This document shows positions 9,665 to 20,278 of a stretch of DNA of 64,000 nt, one piece after another. Each line of letters starts with the position of its first letter. Position 1 is the first letter of the stretch. The translations under genes were made by a program, and so were the position numbers. The notes below the pieces were generated by a model. It worked only from the letters and a program-made list of their open reading frames with translations, ran no database searches and was not told the origin of the DNA. Origin of the DNA: Oxalobacteraceae bacterium (GTDB lineage Bacteria > Pseudomonadota > Gammaproteobacteria > Burkholderiales > Burkholderiaceae_D); the NCBI GenBank assembly GCA_947454305.1, contig CANGJE010000002.1, positions 1 to 64,000 on the forward strand, in the 5' to 3' direction.

Positions 9665-11272
9665 ATGCCCGTCATTGACAGCAAACTGAATCCACGTGCA
9701 GCAGAGTTTGTTGCCAATGCGGCCGCAATGCAGATGCTGGTCGATGATTTGCGCGCTCACTGCGAAAAAATAAGCTTAGGTGGTGGTGATGCGGCGCGCG
9801 AAAAGCATACTGGGCGCGGTAAATTACTGCCGCGTGAACGCATTAATCAACTGCTCGATCCGGGCACAGCATTTCTAGAGTTCTCACAGTTAGCCGCTTT
9901 ACATATGTACGACAATGCCGCGCCTTGCGCGGGCATTATTACCGGCATAGGTCGTGTGAAAGGTTTGGAATGCGTCATCGTCTGTAATGACGCAACCGTA
10001 AAAGGGGGAACGTACTACCCCATGACGGTGAAAAAACATTTACGCGCTCAAGAAATCGCCGAACAAAATCATTTGCCGTGTATTTACCTGGTGGATTCCG
10101 GTGGTGCGAATCTGCCGAATCAAGAAGATGTGTTTCCTGATCGTGAACACTTTGGTCGAATTTTTTTCAATCAAGCCACGATGTCAGCCAAAGGCATACC
10201 GCAAATTGCCGTGGTGATGGGTTCCTGCACGGCGGGTGGTGCTTATGTGCCGGCGATGAGCGACGAATCTATCATCGTTAAAAATCAAGGCACGATTTTC
10301 CTGGGCGGTCCACCGCTAGTCAAAGCCGCCACCGGTGAAATTGTCAGCGCCGAAGATCTGGGCGGCGGGGATGTGCATACGCGATTGTCAGGTGTGGTCG
10401 ATCATTTGGCGAACGATGATTTCCATGCTTTGTCTCTCGCGCGCAATGTGGTTGCTAATTTAAACAAACAAAAAACACATTCTTTAGTTCTGCGTGAGCC
10501 GGTCGCGCCCAATTACGATGCGAAAGAAATTTACGGCGTTATACCGACCGATACTCGCAAACCATTTGATGTTCGCGAAGTGATTGCACGCATAGTTGAT
10601 GGCAGTGAGTTGGATGAATTTAAACCGCGCTTTGGTGCAACGCTCGTGTGCGGCTTTGCACATATCCATGGCATGCCGGTGGGTTTGATTGCGAACAACG
10701 GTATTTTATTTTCTGAATCCGCTGTTAAAGGCGCGCATTTTATTGAGCTGTGCTGTCAGCGCAAGATACCTCTGGTTTTTCTGCAAAATATTACGGGCTT
10801 CATGGTGGGCCGCAAATACGAAAACGAAGGTATTGCTCGGCATGGCGCCAAGATGGTGACAGCGGTAGCCACGGCAGCGGTGCCAAAATTTACCGTCATC
10901 ATCGGTGGTAGTTTTGGTGCAGGTAATTACGGTATGTGTGGTCGTGCTTATTCACCGCGCATGTTGTGGATGTGGCCGAATGCGCGCATCTCGGTGATGG
11001 GTGGTGAACAAGCCGCGAGTGTATTAGCAACCGTGCGTCGCGATGGTATTGAATCCAAAGGTGGTAGTTGGAGCGCCGAGGAAGAAGAATCATTTAAACA
11101 ACCGATACGCGCTCAATATGAAGAGCAAGGTCATCCGTATTATGCGAGCGCACGCTTGTGGGACGATGGCGTGATTGATCCTGCGGATACTCGTACGGTG
11201 TTAGCGCTAGGCTTATCGGCTGCGTTGAATGCACCCATACCAGAGACACGCTTTGGCTTGTTTCGGATGTAA
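9665..11272 (+). CDS. liuB: Methylcrotonoyl-CoA carboxylase, carboxyltransferase (beta) subunit
   Basis: Carboxyltransferase signatures ([70 protein letters not shown]). Confidence 0.95.
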   Translation: MPVIDSKLNPRAAEFVANAAAMQMLVDDLRAHCEKISLGGGDAAREKHTGRGKLLPRERINQLLDPGTAFLEFSQLAALHMYDNAAPCAGIITGIGRVKGLECVIVCNDATVKGGTYYPMTVKKHLRAQEIAEQNHLPCIYLVDSGGANLPNQEDVFPDREHFGRIFFNQATMSAKGIPQIAVVMGSCTAGGAYVPAMSDESIIVKNQGTIFLGGPPLVKAATGEIVSAEDLGGGDVHTRLSGVVDHLANDDFHALSLARNVVANLNKQKTHSLVLREPVAPNYDAKEIYGVIPTDTRKPFDVREVIARIVDGSELDEFKPRFGATLVCGFAHIHGMPVGLIANNGILFSESAVKGAHFIELCCQRKIPLVFLQNITGFMVGRKYENEGIARHGAKMVTAVATAAVPKFTVIIGGSFGAGNYGMCGRAYSPRMLWMWPNARISVMGGEQAASVLATVRRDGIESKGGSWSAEEEESFKQPIRAQYEEQGHPYYASARLWDDGVIDPADTRTVLALGLSAALNAPIPETRFGLFRM

Positions 11273-11295
11273 TTCATGTCAATCACTACGCCGCT

Positions 11296-12633
11296 GTGAA
11301 TACAAGCACTGACGCTGTTTCAAATGACTGGGTCGCGCGTAGTTTAGCGAGCGTCTGGCATCCCTGCACCCAAATGCAGCATCACGAACAACTTCCTTTA
11401 GTGGCACTCAGTCACGGTAAGGAGGCGTGGTTGTTTGATCATCAGGGACGACGTTACTTTGATGGTGTGAGTTCGTGGTGGGTGAATTTATTTGGCCATG
11501 CGAATCCGCGAATTAATGCCGCGCTTAAAGATCAGCTCGATAAATTAGAGCACGCCATGCTGGCGGGTTTTACCCATGAGCCCGTGGTGCAATTGTCTGA
11601 GCAGTTAGCGGCTAAAACACAGCATCAGTTAGGCCATTGTTTCTATGCGTCGGATGGTGCTTCGGCGGTTGAGATTGCGCTGAAGATGAGTTTTCATTAC
11701 TGGCGTAATACCGGTAATGCTCGCAAACAGGAATTCGTTTGTCTTTCAGGTAGCTATCACGGTGAAACTGTTGGTGCGTTGGGTGTCACCGATGTTGCGC
11801 TGTTTACTGAGGCGTATGGCGGGATGTTTAAGCAAGCGCATGTGGTGATGTCGCCGGATGCGCGTCAGGCAGAGCCCGGCGAAACGAGCAAGGATGTCGC
11901 GCAGCGCGCCATCCTTACGATGCGTACTTTGTTAGAACGTCGCGCAGATCAAATTGCAGCAGTGATCGTTGAGCCACTCGTGCAGTGCGCGGTAGGTATG
12001 GCGATGCATGATGCAGAGTACTTGCGGCAATTACGTCATTTGTGCGATGAATTCAATGTGCATTTGATTGCCGATGAAATCGCTGTCGGTTGCGGTCGCA
12101 CGGGTACTTTCTTTGCCTGTGAGCAGGCCGAGATCTGGCCGGATTTTTTATGTCTATCGAAAGGCATAAGCGGCGGTTATCTTCCGCTATCACTCGTTAT
12201 GACGCGCGATGTGATTTATCAAGCTTTTTATCACCCGGATACCGCTCGTGGATTTTTGCATTCGCATTCGTATACAGGCAATCCGCTCGCCTGTCGCGCA
12301 GCACTCACCACGCTTGCTATTTTTGATGATGATGACGTGATTGTAAAAAATCAGCAGCGTGCGCAACAGATAGCTAATGCGTTGGTGCCGATTGCTAATC
12401 ACCCTCGTGTTAGACATGTGCGACAACAAGGAATGATAGCGGCGTTTGATGTAGAGCCAGAGACTGCTGATGGATTTAGTCGGCGCTTTTTTACCCAAGC
12501 GCTGGAGCAAGAATTACTGTTGCGACCGATAGGAAAAACGGTGTACTGGATGCCGCCGTATATCGCCAGTGCAGATGAGTTGGCCTGGCTAGGCAAAACG
12601 ACATTGCAGGTATTGGATAGCGTCGCGAATTAA
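11296..12633 (+). CDS. bioA: Adenosylmethionine-8-amino-7-oxononanoate aminotransferase
   Basis: BioA motifs (WHPCTQMQHHE, GVSSWWVNLFGHANPRIN, LIADEIAVGCGRTGTFFACEQA, FLHSHSYTGNPLACRAA). GTG start at 11296 as called. Confidence 0.92.
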   Translation: MNTSTDAVSNDWVARSLASVWHPCTQMQHHEQLPLVALSHGKEAWLFDHQGRRYFDGVSSWWVNLFGHANPRINAALKDQLDKLEHAMLAGFTHEPVVQLSEQLAAKTQHQLGHCFYASDGASAVEIALKMSFHYWRNTGNARKQEFVCLSGSYHGETVGALGVTDVALFTEAYGGMFKQAHVVMSPDARQAEPGETSKDVAQRAILTMRTLLERRADQIAAVIVEPLVQCAVGMAMHDAEYLRQLRHLCDEFNVHLIADEIAVGCGRTGTFFACEQAEIWPDFLCLSKGISGGYLPLSLVMTRDVIYQAFYHPDTARGFLHSHSYTGNPLACRAALTTLAIFDDDDVIVKNQQRAQQIANALVPIANHPRVRHVRQQGMIAAFDVEPETADGFSRRFFTQALEQELLLRPIGKTVYWMPPYIASADELAWLGKTTLQVLDSVAN

Positions 12634-12684
12634 CTGTGTAATCGACTCGTACAAAAATGAATCATCGAAGCTGGAGCGCCACGG

Positions 12685-14676
12685 ATGTTTAACAAACTAC
12701 TGATTGCTAATCGCGGAGAAATCGCTTGTCGGGTGGCGACGACTGCGCGTCGTTTAGGTATTAAAACGGTGGCGGTGTATTCCGAAGCTGATGCTAATGC
12801 GCGGCATGTGTCTTTATGCGATGAATCGGTCGCTCTGGGTGGAGCAACAGCGGCAGATACGTATTTGAGTATCGACCGCATTATTGCAGCCGCTAAAGCC
12901 ACCGGTGCACAAGCAATACATCCGGGTTATGGATTTTTATCTGAGAATGAATCGTTTGCACAAGCGTGTGCGCAAGCTCATATTATTTTCGTTGGCCCAC
13001 CCGCGTCGGCGATACGCGCCATGGGATCAAAATCGGCCGCCAAGACCTTAATGGAAAAAGCTGGCGTACCTTTAGTGCCGGGCTATCACGGAGACAATCA
13101 AGATACTGCGTTTTTGCAAAAGCAAGCGGATAGCATCGGTTATCCGGTACTGCTAAAAGCAAGTGCAGGTGGCGGCGGTAAAGGCATGCGCATTGTTGAG
13201 CGCAGCGACGATTTTTCTGCCGCCTTAGCTTCCTGTCAGCGCGAAGCGAAAGCGAGCTTTGGTGATGAACGTGTATTGATTGAAAAATATCTACTACGTC
13301 CGCGACATATTGAGATTCAGGTCTTTGCCGATACACAGGGTAATTGTGTGTCGTTGTTTGAGCGTGATTGTTCGGTACAAAGACGTCATCAAAAAGTATT
13401 AGAGGAAGCGCCTGCGCCTGGTATGTCTGCCGAGCGACGCGAAGCGATGGGTAAAGCGGCAGTTGAGGCTGCGCGTGCCGTAGGTTACGTTGGCGCAGGC
13501 ACAGTCGAGTTCATTGCGAATCAAGATGGCAGTTTTTATTTCATGGAAATGAATACACGTCTTCAGGTTGAGCATCCGGTGACTGAGATGGTGACGGGCG
13601 TCGATTTAGTGGAGTGGCAGTGTCGTGTAGCCAATGGTGAACGCTTACCGAAATTGCAGCATGAGCTGCGGTTACATGGACATTCGATTGAAGCACGCAT
13701 TTATGCAGAAAATCCTGAAAAAGGTTTTCTGCCATCGATAGGGCAGCTCATTCATTTGCGCACACCACAAGCTAGCTCATTTACGAACGAATCTTCAGTG
13801 CGGATTGATTCGGGTGTGAGTCAGGGTGATGTGATTACTCCACACTACGACCCGATGATCGCGAAGCTAATTGTGTGGGGTGAAGATAGAGCGCAGGCAT
13901 TGGCTCGTATGTCTGCAGCGTTAGCTGAATTTGAAGTGGTGGGGCCGTCAACCAATATCGCTTTTCTGGGTCGATTGATTGCCAGTCAGCCGTTTTCAAC
14001 CGCTGATCTCGATACGGGTTTGATAGAACGTCATCACACTGATTTATTTCCTGCACCACTTACACCTACGATTACTGTGCTCAGCTTAGCTGCGGTGATG
14101 CTGACTTTAGATGAGCGCACCGTGTCTGCCGATCCATGGTCGTTGCCTACGGGTTGGCGCATGAATAGTGAGTTATCGCGCGCGCTTCAATTTAGTGATG
14201 CATCGGGCGAACATGCACTGACGCTGACGTATCAGCACGATCAGCTGGTGTTTAATTCAGCCAATGCGGGCTGTGTTGTAACGGATATTCAGCACGACGG
14301 TGCACATTTACGTTGTAGTGTGGATGGACAAAAAATAACGGCGCATGGGGTTCGTGCTGGTGAAATGTTTCATGTGTTTTATGAAGGTCATCATTGGCAG
14401 CTGCTCTGGCGCGATCCGATTGCGCATGCCGGTGAACACGAAGCCGAGGCAGGTCGATTGACCGCGCCTATGCCGGGCAAGATTGTGAGTTTGTTAGTGG
14501 CGCCCGATGTGATGGTGGATAAAGGTACGCCGCTATTAATTATGGAAGCTATGAAAATGGAGCACACGATTAGCGCTCCCGCTAAAGGCAGTATTGCAGA
14601 GCTGCTGTATGCCGTTGGTGATCAGGTTGCCGAGGGTGCGCAGTTACTGACATTTATTCATCAGGAGAATGCATGA
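12685..14676 (+). CDS. liuD: Methylcrotonoyl-CoA carboxylase biotin carboxylase/BCCP (alpha) subunit
   Basis: Biotin carboxylase (FNKLLIANRGEIACRV, KASAGGGGKGMRIV, FMEMNTRLQVEHPVTE) and biotinyl motif LIMEAMKMEHTI. Confidence 0.94.
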   Translation: MFNKLLIANRGEIACRVATTARRLGIKTVAVYSEADANARHVSLCDESVALGGATAADTYLSIDRIIAAAKATGAQAIHPGYGFLSENESFAQACAQAHIIFVGPPASAIRAMGSKSAAKTLMEKAGVPLVPGYHGDNQDTAFLQKQADSIGYPVLLKASAGGGGKGMRIVERSDDFSAALASCQREAKASFGDERVLIEKYLLRPRHIEIQVFADTQGNCVSLFERDCSVQRRHQKVLEEAPAPGMSAERREAMGKAAVEAARAVGYVGAGTVEFIANQDGSFYFMEMNTRLQVEHPVTEMVTGVDLVEWQCRVANGERLPKLQHELRLHGHSIEARIYAENPEKGFLPSIGQLIHLRTPQASSFTNESSVRIDSGVSQGDVITPHYDPMIAKLIVWGEDRAQALARMSAALAEFEVVGPSTNIAFLGRLIASQPFSTADLDTGLIERHHTDLFPAPLTPTITVLSLAAVMLTLDERTVSADPWSLPTGWRMNSELSRALQFSDASGEHALTLTYQHDQLVFNSANAGCVVTDIQHDGAHLRCSVDGQKITAHGVRAGEMFHVFYEGHHWQLLWRDPIAHAGEHEAEAGRLTAPMPGKIVSLLVAPDVMVDKGTPLLIMEAMKMEHTISAPAKGSIAELLYAVGDQVAEGAQLLTFIHQENA

Positions 14677-15590
14677 GCATCGCTGGATTACCTAAGGCAG
14701 TAAAAATCGTCGAAGTTGGTCCACGTGATGGCTTGCAAAACGAAAAGCAAACCATCGCGTCTGAGATCAAAATCGATTTGGTAAATCGTCTAACCGCTGC
14801 GGGGTTTCCGAATATTGAAGCAGCGTCCTTCGTTTCACCCAAGTGGGTGCCGCAAATGGCGACCTCGACAGATGTGATGAATGCCATCACTCGTAAGCCG
14901 GGCACGATTTATTCAGCGTTAGTGCCGAATATGAAAGGCTTCGAAGCGGCACTCGCTGCGCGTGTGGATGAGGTGGTGATATTTGGCGCAGCATCGGAAG
15001 CCTTCTCACAAAAAAATATAAATTGCTCTATCGCAGAATCGATAGAGCGTTTCCGTGAAGTGGCGAACGCTGCGAAACAGCATGGCTTACGTTTGCGCGG
15101 TAGCGTGAGTTGCGCGTTGGGTTGCCCCTATCAAGGCGAGGTGACTGCAGAAGCTGCTACCGACGTGGTGAGACGCATGCGAGATTTGGGTTGCGATGAA
15201 ATCGATATTGCTGACACCATCGGTGTGGCAACCGCAGGAAAAGTTAGGCGCGTGTTCGAGCATGCGGCGCGTGAATTTCCGTTAGATCAGCTCTCGGGTC
15301 ATTTTCACGATACCTATGGTCAAGCCTTAGCGAATATTTATGCCGCGTTAGAAGTGGGCGTGTCGATTTATCATTCGTCAGTTGCTGGGTTAGGCGGCTG
15401 TCCTTATGCCAAAGGCGCTACAGGCAATGTCGCAACCGAGGACGTGTTGTATCTGATGCAGGGTTTAGGTATTGAGACGGGCATTTCACTCGATGCAGTG
15501 GTTGAAGCGGGCCAATTTATTTCGTCACATCTGGGTCGACAGTCATCCAGTCGTGCGGGTACGGCGATAGCGAGTAAGCGTGCTGCGTAA
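14673..15590 (+). CDS. liuE: Hydroxymethylglutaryl-CoA lyase
   Basis: VEVGPRDGLQNE, SFVSPKWVPQMA, GLGGCPYAKGATGNVATEDVLY; ATGA overlap with the upstream stop. Confidence 0.95.
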   Translation: MSIAGLPKAVKIVEVGPRDGLQNEKQTIASEIKIDLVNRLTAAGFPNIEAASFVSPKWVPQMATSTDVMNAITRKPGTIYSALVPNMKGFEAALAARVDEVVIFGAASEAFSQKNINCSIAESIERFREVANAAKQHGLRLRGSVSCALGCPYQGEVTAEAATDVVRRMRDLGCDEIDIADTIGVATAGKVRRVFEHAAREFPLDQLSGHFHDTYGQALANIYAALEVGVSIYHSSVAGLGGCPYAKGATGNVATEDVLYLMQGLGIETGISLDAVVEAGQFISSHLGRQSSSRAGTAIASKRAA

Positions 15591-15623
15591 CTGTGGCTGC
15601 ATGGTGATTAAGATAAAAGGCGA

Positions 15624-16058
15624 GTGATGAGTCCAGAACTACAACCGGGTATTCGATTTGAATGGCAAACCACCGTGCCTGAGCGTGGGTTAGTGCCTCA
15701 TTTATTTGGTGAGCACACGGCGTTTGCGAATGACATGCCGGCGGTATTAGCCACGGGCTATATGGTGGGCTTGATGGAGTTGGCGTGCACGCAAGGCATC
15801 ATGCCTTATGTTGATTGGCCGCGTGAGCAAAGCTTGGGCGTGCATGTCAGCTTTTCGCATTTGGCAGCGACACCACCCGGAATGCAAGTCACCATACGTG
15901 GTGAAGTGATTGCGGTCGAGGGTCGACGCGTACGTTTCAAAGTCGAAGCATGGGATGGCATGGATAAAATTAGCGAAGGTGAGCACGAACGTGCTGTGAT
16001 CATCGCTGATAAATTTCATCTCAAGCTGGCCGAAAAAAAACAGCGCGCCGGAGTGTAA
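15624..16058 (+). CDS. Thioesterase family (hot-dog, FlK-like) protein
   Basis: LVPHLFGEHTAFANDMPAVLATGYMVGLMELACTQGI... SLGVHVSFSHLAATPPGMQVT. Confidence 0.8.
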   Translation: MMSPELQPGIRFEWQTTVPERGLVPHLFGEHTAFANDMPAVLATGYMVGLMELACTQGIMPYVDWPREQSLGVHVSFSHLAATPPGMQVTIRGEVIAVEGRRVRFKVEAWDGMDKISEGEHERAVIIADKFHLKLAEKKQRAGV

Positions 16059-16062
16059 TCCA

Positions 16063-16278
16063 GTGAGTGCTCAGCAAGATTTACAGCATTTCGATCCGCT
16101 CAAGCATGAAGGACCATTCCCTTCGCCGTGCATAGGCATTTGCCACATGGATAGCAATTCAGGTTTATGCAAAGGTTGCCATCGGACGATTAATGAAATT
16201 ATGGACTGGAGCGTTGCATCGGAATCAAAGAAATTCGCGATCTGGCAGGAAATTAAACGTAGGCGTAGCTTAACGTAG
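16063..16278 (+). CDS. DUF1289 family protein
   Basis: PSPCIGICHMDSNSGLCKGCHRTINEIMDW, four-Cys DUF1289 signature. Confidence 0.88.
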   Translation: MSAQQDLQHFDPLKHEGPFPSPCIGICHMDSNSGLCKGCHRTINEIMDWSVASESKKFAIWQEIKRRRSLT

Positions 16279-16394
16279 CCAGTCTGCAGTATCGCAAGGC
16301 AAGGTCGATGCACAATCTTTATCGCGAGCTGATTTCAGCGCGCAGTCATTTTCTTAATGGCAGACCACATAACCTTTGATCGCAAGGTACAGTC

Positions 16395-17315
16395 ATGAAG
16401 CTTCCCGATGGTATGCATGTGCTCGAGAGAGGTTGGCTCTCGTCGAACAATATTGTTTTTATCGATGATGAAAGAACTGCGATCGTCGATACCGGTTACA
16501 AAAGCCACGAAGAACAAACATTGCAATTGGTACAGGCTTTATTGGCGGGGCGACCACTGGATGCAATTTACAACACGCATCTGCATTCCGATCATTGCGG
16601 CGGCAATCGTATTTTGCAAGAGGCATATCCTAAGGTTCGTACCTCTGTTCCAGAGGCAGAATTTCGACGTGTTGAAAACTGGGAAACGCGTTTACTGACT
16701 TTCAAAGCCACTGGCCAGCGCTGCGATAAATTTCGCGCTGAAGAGAGCGTCAAAGCGAACCAAAAAATACGTCTCGGTGGAAATGATTGGGTAGTGCATT
16801 GCGCACCAGGGCATCATCCGTATTCGTATATTTTATTTTGTGAAAAGCACGGTATTTTGCTTTCTGCGGATGCACTTTGGGAAAAAGGCTTTGGTGTGAT
16901 TTTTCCGGCGCTGGATAGTTGGGCAGGTTTTAAAGAAACGCGCGACACTCTGGATATGATAGAGGCGATGGATGTGCGTTTAGTGATTCCCGGACACGGC
17001 AGACCCTTTACTCAAGTTCAAGAAGCGATTGAGGCGGCGCATTCACGTTTGAATTATCTTGAGGCCGATCCTCTGCGTAATGCGCAGAATGGCATTAAGG
17101 TGCTGACGAAATTTTTGCTGATGGATAAACAGCGCGTCAAATTATCTGAGGTGCCTAAACTACTCGCTAGCGTGCCGTTAATTAGCGTCGCTAACCGGCG
17201 TCACCTGAGTTACGGAGAAATCCATTTAGCGTATTGGACAGTGACGCAACTCAAGCGCGCTGGCGCCGCCAAGGTCGAAGGTGATGAATTAGTGAATATC
17301 GAACCTGCGAACTGA
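16395..17315 (+). CDS. MBL-fold metallo-hydrolase
   Basis: NTHLHSDHCGGN, CAPGHHPYSY, VIPGHGRPF. Confidence 0.9.
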   Translation: MKLPDGMHVLERGWLSSNNIVFIDDERTAIVDTGYKSHEEQTLQLVQALLAGRPLDAIYNTHLHSDHCGGNRILQEAYPKVRTSVPEAEFRRVENWETRLLTFKATGQRCDKFRAEESVKANQKIRLGGNDWVVHCAPGHHPYSYILFCEKHGILLSADALWEKGFGVIFPALDSWAGFKETRDTLDMIEAMDVRLVIPGHGRPFTQVQEAIEAAHSRLNYLEADPLRNAQNGIKVLTKFLLMDKQRVKLSEVPKLLASVPLISVANRRHLSYGEIHLAYWTVTQLKRAGAAKVEGDELVNIEPAN

Positions 17316-17339
17316 CGGCGTTGATTACGATTTGTAATT

Positions 17340-18314
17340 TTAAGAACGTGGATACGGCGTTGCCATAACGCGAGCGCGCGCAGCAACATATTCTTTACTC
17401 AATCGATCGATGACTTCGGCTGTCGTTGGTACATCGGTCATCAAACCCACGCCTTGACCAGCGCCCCAGATATCACGCCAAGCTTTGGTGTTATTACTAC
17501 TCGAAAAGCTCATGCTGGTTTTATCGGCTTCGGGCAAATTATCTGGATCAAGCCCGGCTTTCACTATCGATTTTTTCAAGTAGTTGCCATGTACGCCGGT
17601 AAACAGATTGGTATAAACAATATCTGCTGCACTCGATTCCACAATCGCCTGACGATACTCTTCACTGGTGTTGGCTTCTTGCGTGGCTAACCAACGCGAA
17701 CCTATGTAAGCAAAGTCGGCTCCCATGGATTGCGCGGCGAGTATGCCGTCACCATTCGCAATCGATCCCGACAAGGCAATCGGACCTTGAAAAAATTTGC
17801 GTATCTCACCCACTAAAGCAAAGGGCGAGAGTCCGCCCGCATGACCGCCCGCACCGGAGGCGACCAAAATCAATCCGTCAACGCCCGCTTCCAGTGCTTT
17901 TTGTGCGTGGCGTATAGAGATAATGTCGTGCATGACGATACCACCGTAGCTGTGAATCGCATCTAGCATTTCTTTTGGTGGTGCGCGCAGCGAAGAGATG
18001 ATGATAGGTATCTGATGCTTCACGCAGACTTCCACATCATGTGCGAGACGGTCGTTAGATTGATGCACAATTTGGTTGACGGCGATCGGGCCGATGATGG
18101 CATTGGGATTAGCCTTCTTGTGATCATCCAATGCTTTTTTTATCTGACGTAGCCATTGATCCAGCATCTCAGCTGGACGTGCATTCAATGCGGGAAATGA
18201 ACCAACGATGCCACCTTTGCATTGTTCGATCACTAATTCGGGGCAGCTAGCGATAAACAAAGGTGAGCCAATGACGGGGATGCGTAAATTCGAAAGTGCA
18301 GCAGGGAGGGTCAT
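17340..18314 (-). CDS. Nitronate monooxygenase / NAD(P)H-dependent flavin oxidoreductase
   Basis: IPVIGSPLFIASCPELVIEQCKGGIVGSFPALNARP, VASGAGGHAGGLSPFALVGEIR, LSGSIANGDGILAAQSMGADFAYIGSRWLATQEA. Confidence 0.9.
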   Translation of the reverse strand: MTLPAALSNLRIPVIGSPLFIASCPELVIEQCKGGIVGSFPALNARPAEMLDQWLRQIKKALDDHKKANPNAIIGPIAVNQIVHQSNDRLAHDVEVCVKHQIPIIISSLRAPPKEMLDAIHSYGGIVMHDIISIRHAQKALEAGVDGLILVASGAGGHAGGLSPFALVGEIRKFFQGPIALSGSIANGDGILAAQSMGADFAYIGSRWLATQEANTSEEYRQAIVESSAADIVYTNLFTGVHGNYLKKSIVKAGLDPDNLPEADKTSMSFSSSNNTKAWRDIWGAGQGVGLMTDVPTTAEVIDRLSKEYVAARARVMATPYPRS

Positions 18315-18393
18315 GCGAGTCTCCGGATGGATTTGTTATTGAGTTTTTACAGATTATAAGTCATGCCCGTAGTACTAGCATTAGCGCTAAGCA

Positions 18394-20013
18394 TTACAGA
18401 ACTTGGTGGCAGTCGTCGCTTGCGATCAATTCCAGCCATTGCATAAACCCGTTCAGTCTCTCCCAAAGTTCTATGGTCGAGTCGGGCAGAGCTAGGCCGC
18501 GGTTGAAGTAAATAAATAGTAGTTTGGTATCAGCGTCCATGCCTTTTTCTACCGCAGTCCAGACACTCATTCTGCAACCTGTCGACGGGCTATCCGGTGC
18601 AACTGCCACGAATCGATACGCAATTTCGTTGTGCTTCCATTCTTCACTCGTCTGTTGAGCGGCAAGTTCCAGTGCTTTGGCGGATACGGGCACAGATAGA
18701 TGCCAGGCATGCCGGGAGGGATATAAATTTTCACTCTCGGTCGATGTTAGCCATTGAATAGGCCATTCATTAATGGTGGAGACACCTGCATGCAAACGCG
18801 CACCTGAATGCAGATAGCACGAGCCCGCTGGGATTCCTAGTTTTTGGTGATCTGGCGTGATTGAAAGTGATGGAGTTATCCATGCATGCCCGAGTGCGAC
18901 ACCGGAGGCAGGAATGATATGAACTTTGCCAAAGCTCTCACGCGACTTCAGCAAATTTTTTACATGAGCGCGAAAAGGAGTAAGCAACGAAGAAGTTGGT
19001 GTGAGTGACAGAATGGTTGCAATCACATTCCATACTTGACGCTTTTGCACCCCCGATAATTGATTGAGTTCAGTCGTTGAGCCAAATAATTTTTTCGTCA
19101 GAAAAATTTCAAGTATGTCGCGTAATAAAACGGCAAATAGCGCCTCGTTGGTGTGATGACTCAAGTCGTGGATGGTCGTTAAATCAACTAACAGTTTTCC
19201 ATTTCGCTGAATGACTTTGCTAGGGCCTGGCTCCTCATCGAAGGTAGACACACTTTCTAAGCTGGTATGGCCAATCACGGCGTGCTCGAGATGTCTGGCG
19301 ATTCTAAGCAGGCTTTGTGGAGTCTTTTCAGAATCTACCCAATCACTGGCGCACACTGATAATTGATTACGAATAGTTTGAGCCTGTGTAATTGTTACTC
19401 CCAGTACTTCAGTCAACGCTGATTTTTTACATTCATTGACGCTATGTTGGTCATCGAGCAGCGCAAAAAGATCTACGGTGGTTAACAAGATATTCTTTTT
19501 CGTATGTGGCGGACCGTTGCAAAAGCCGTATTCCAAATACATCTCGTCATCGATGGCAGATTCAGTAATTTGGCATTCATATCCAACCAGACGTAAGTGA
19601 TTAGCCATAGCTTCTTTCTCAGGTGCGGCGAGCTCTGAGAGGTGCATTTGCAGTAATTTTATGTACTTCTCTTTACTTTCGATTGCCCCATTAACAAATG
19701 GCCGCAGCGAATTTAAAAAGAATTCGGTTTGCTCAACTAAAAGTTCAGAGTTAGAACAAGATCCCAAGTTCTCGCTGAGCGTATTTTTAGAGGACGGTAA
19801 GGATTTGACTAACTGTCTAAATGTTTTTCCGGTGTGCCAGCTGGCGTCGTAGTAATAATTAGCACGCTGTCGCCAGGGAGTGATACAGGTATCGCGTGCT
19901 CGTGATGGTGATTTCATCATCGGCGCCTTCGATCTGCTTGACCCAATACGTTTTTCTATGGACTGGGTTTGATGGTTATTGCTTTTCGACAGCTTTGTAT
20001 TGAGTGCGTGCAT
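18394..20013 (-). CDS. Orphan protein of unknown function; disordered polar N-terminus, possible OspF/SpvC-like C-terminal fold (speculative)
   Basis: 539-aa ORF with RBS AAGGAA upstream of the ATG. N-terminus rich in S/N/K/Q. C-terminus AWHLSV...AYRFVAV...GCRMSVW...LLFIYF loosely parallels KFHISV...WKV...R...TLYI of SpvC/OspF. Confidence 0.6.
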   Translation of the reverse strand: MHALNTKLSKSNNHQTQSIEKRIGSSRSKAPMMKSPSRARDTCITPWRQRANYYYDASWHTGKTFRQLVKSLPSSKNTLSENLGSCSNSELLVEQTEFFLNSLRPFVNGAIESKEKYIKLLQMHLSELAAPEKEAMANHLRLVGYECQITESAIDDEMYLEYGFCNGPPHTKKNILLTTVDLFALLDDQHSVNECKKSALTEVLGVTITQAQTIRNQLSVCASDWVDSEKTPQSLLRIARHLEHAVIGHTSLESVSTFDEEPGPSKVIQRNGKLLVDLTTIHDLSHHTNEALFAVLLRDILEIFLTKKLFGSTTELNQLSGVQKRQVWNVIATILSLTPTSSLLTPFRAHVKNLLKSRESFGKVHIIPASGVALGHAWITPSLSITPDHQKLGIPAGSCYLHSGARLHAGVSTINEWPIQWLTSTESENLYPSRHAWHLSVPVSAKALELAAQQTSEEWKHNEIAYRFVAVAPDSPSTGCRMSVWTAVEKGMDADTKLLFIYFNRGLALPDSTIELWERLNGFMQWLELIASDDCHQVL

Positions 20014-20278
20014 AGTGATTCCTTAAGCCGTCTATGATTTGCCAGGAGAAACAGGCTTTCATGAGTACCGGCTGTGGCGACTAAGTTTGCAATAGAGGAA
20101 TGGACTAGCCTGAGACGCATCAAAGAGCGTGAACAAACGGTGCGAATATCGGCAAATAAAATTTTTTTGAAAAAATTCATGGTCATGCGAACCATTCCGT
20201 TGTTTTTGTCACCGACAAACACCACCCGATCAATTTCTTGGCTGATATATTTTTTGCCTTTACTTTACGAGGTTCGCA

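Noticed and set aside
20014-20278. PIP box (TTCGC-N15-TTCGC) or hrp box controlling the divergent orphan genes
   Set aside because: Two GCGAA sites exist (20142, 20187) but are 40 bp apart, not 15; no GGAACC...CCACNNA pattern was seen.
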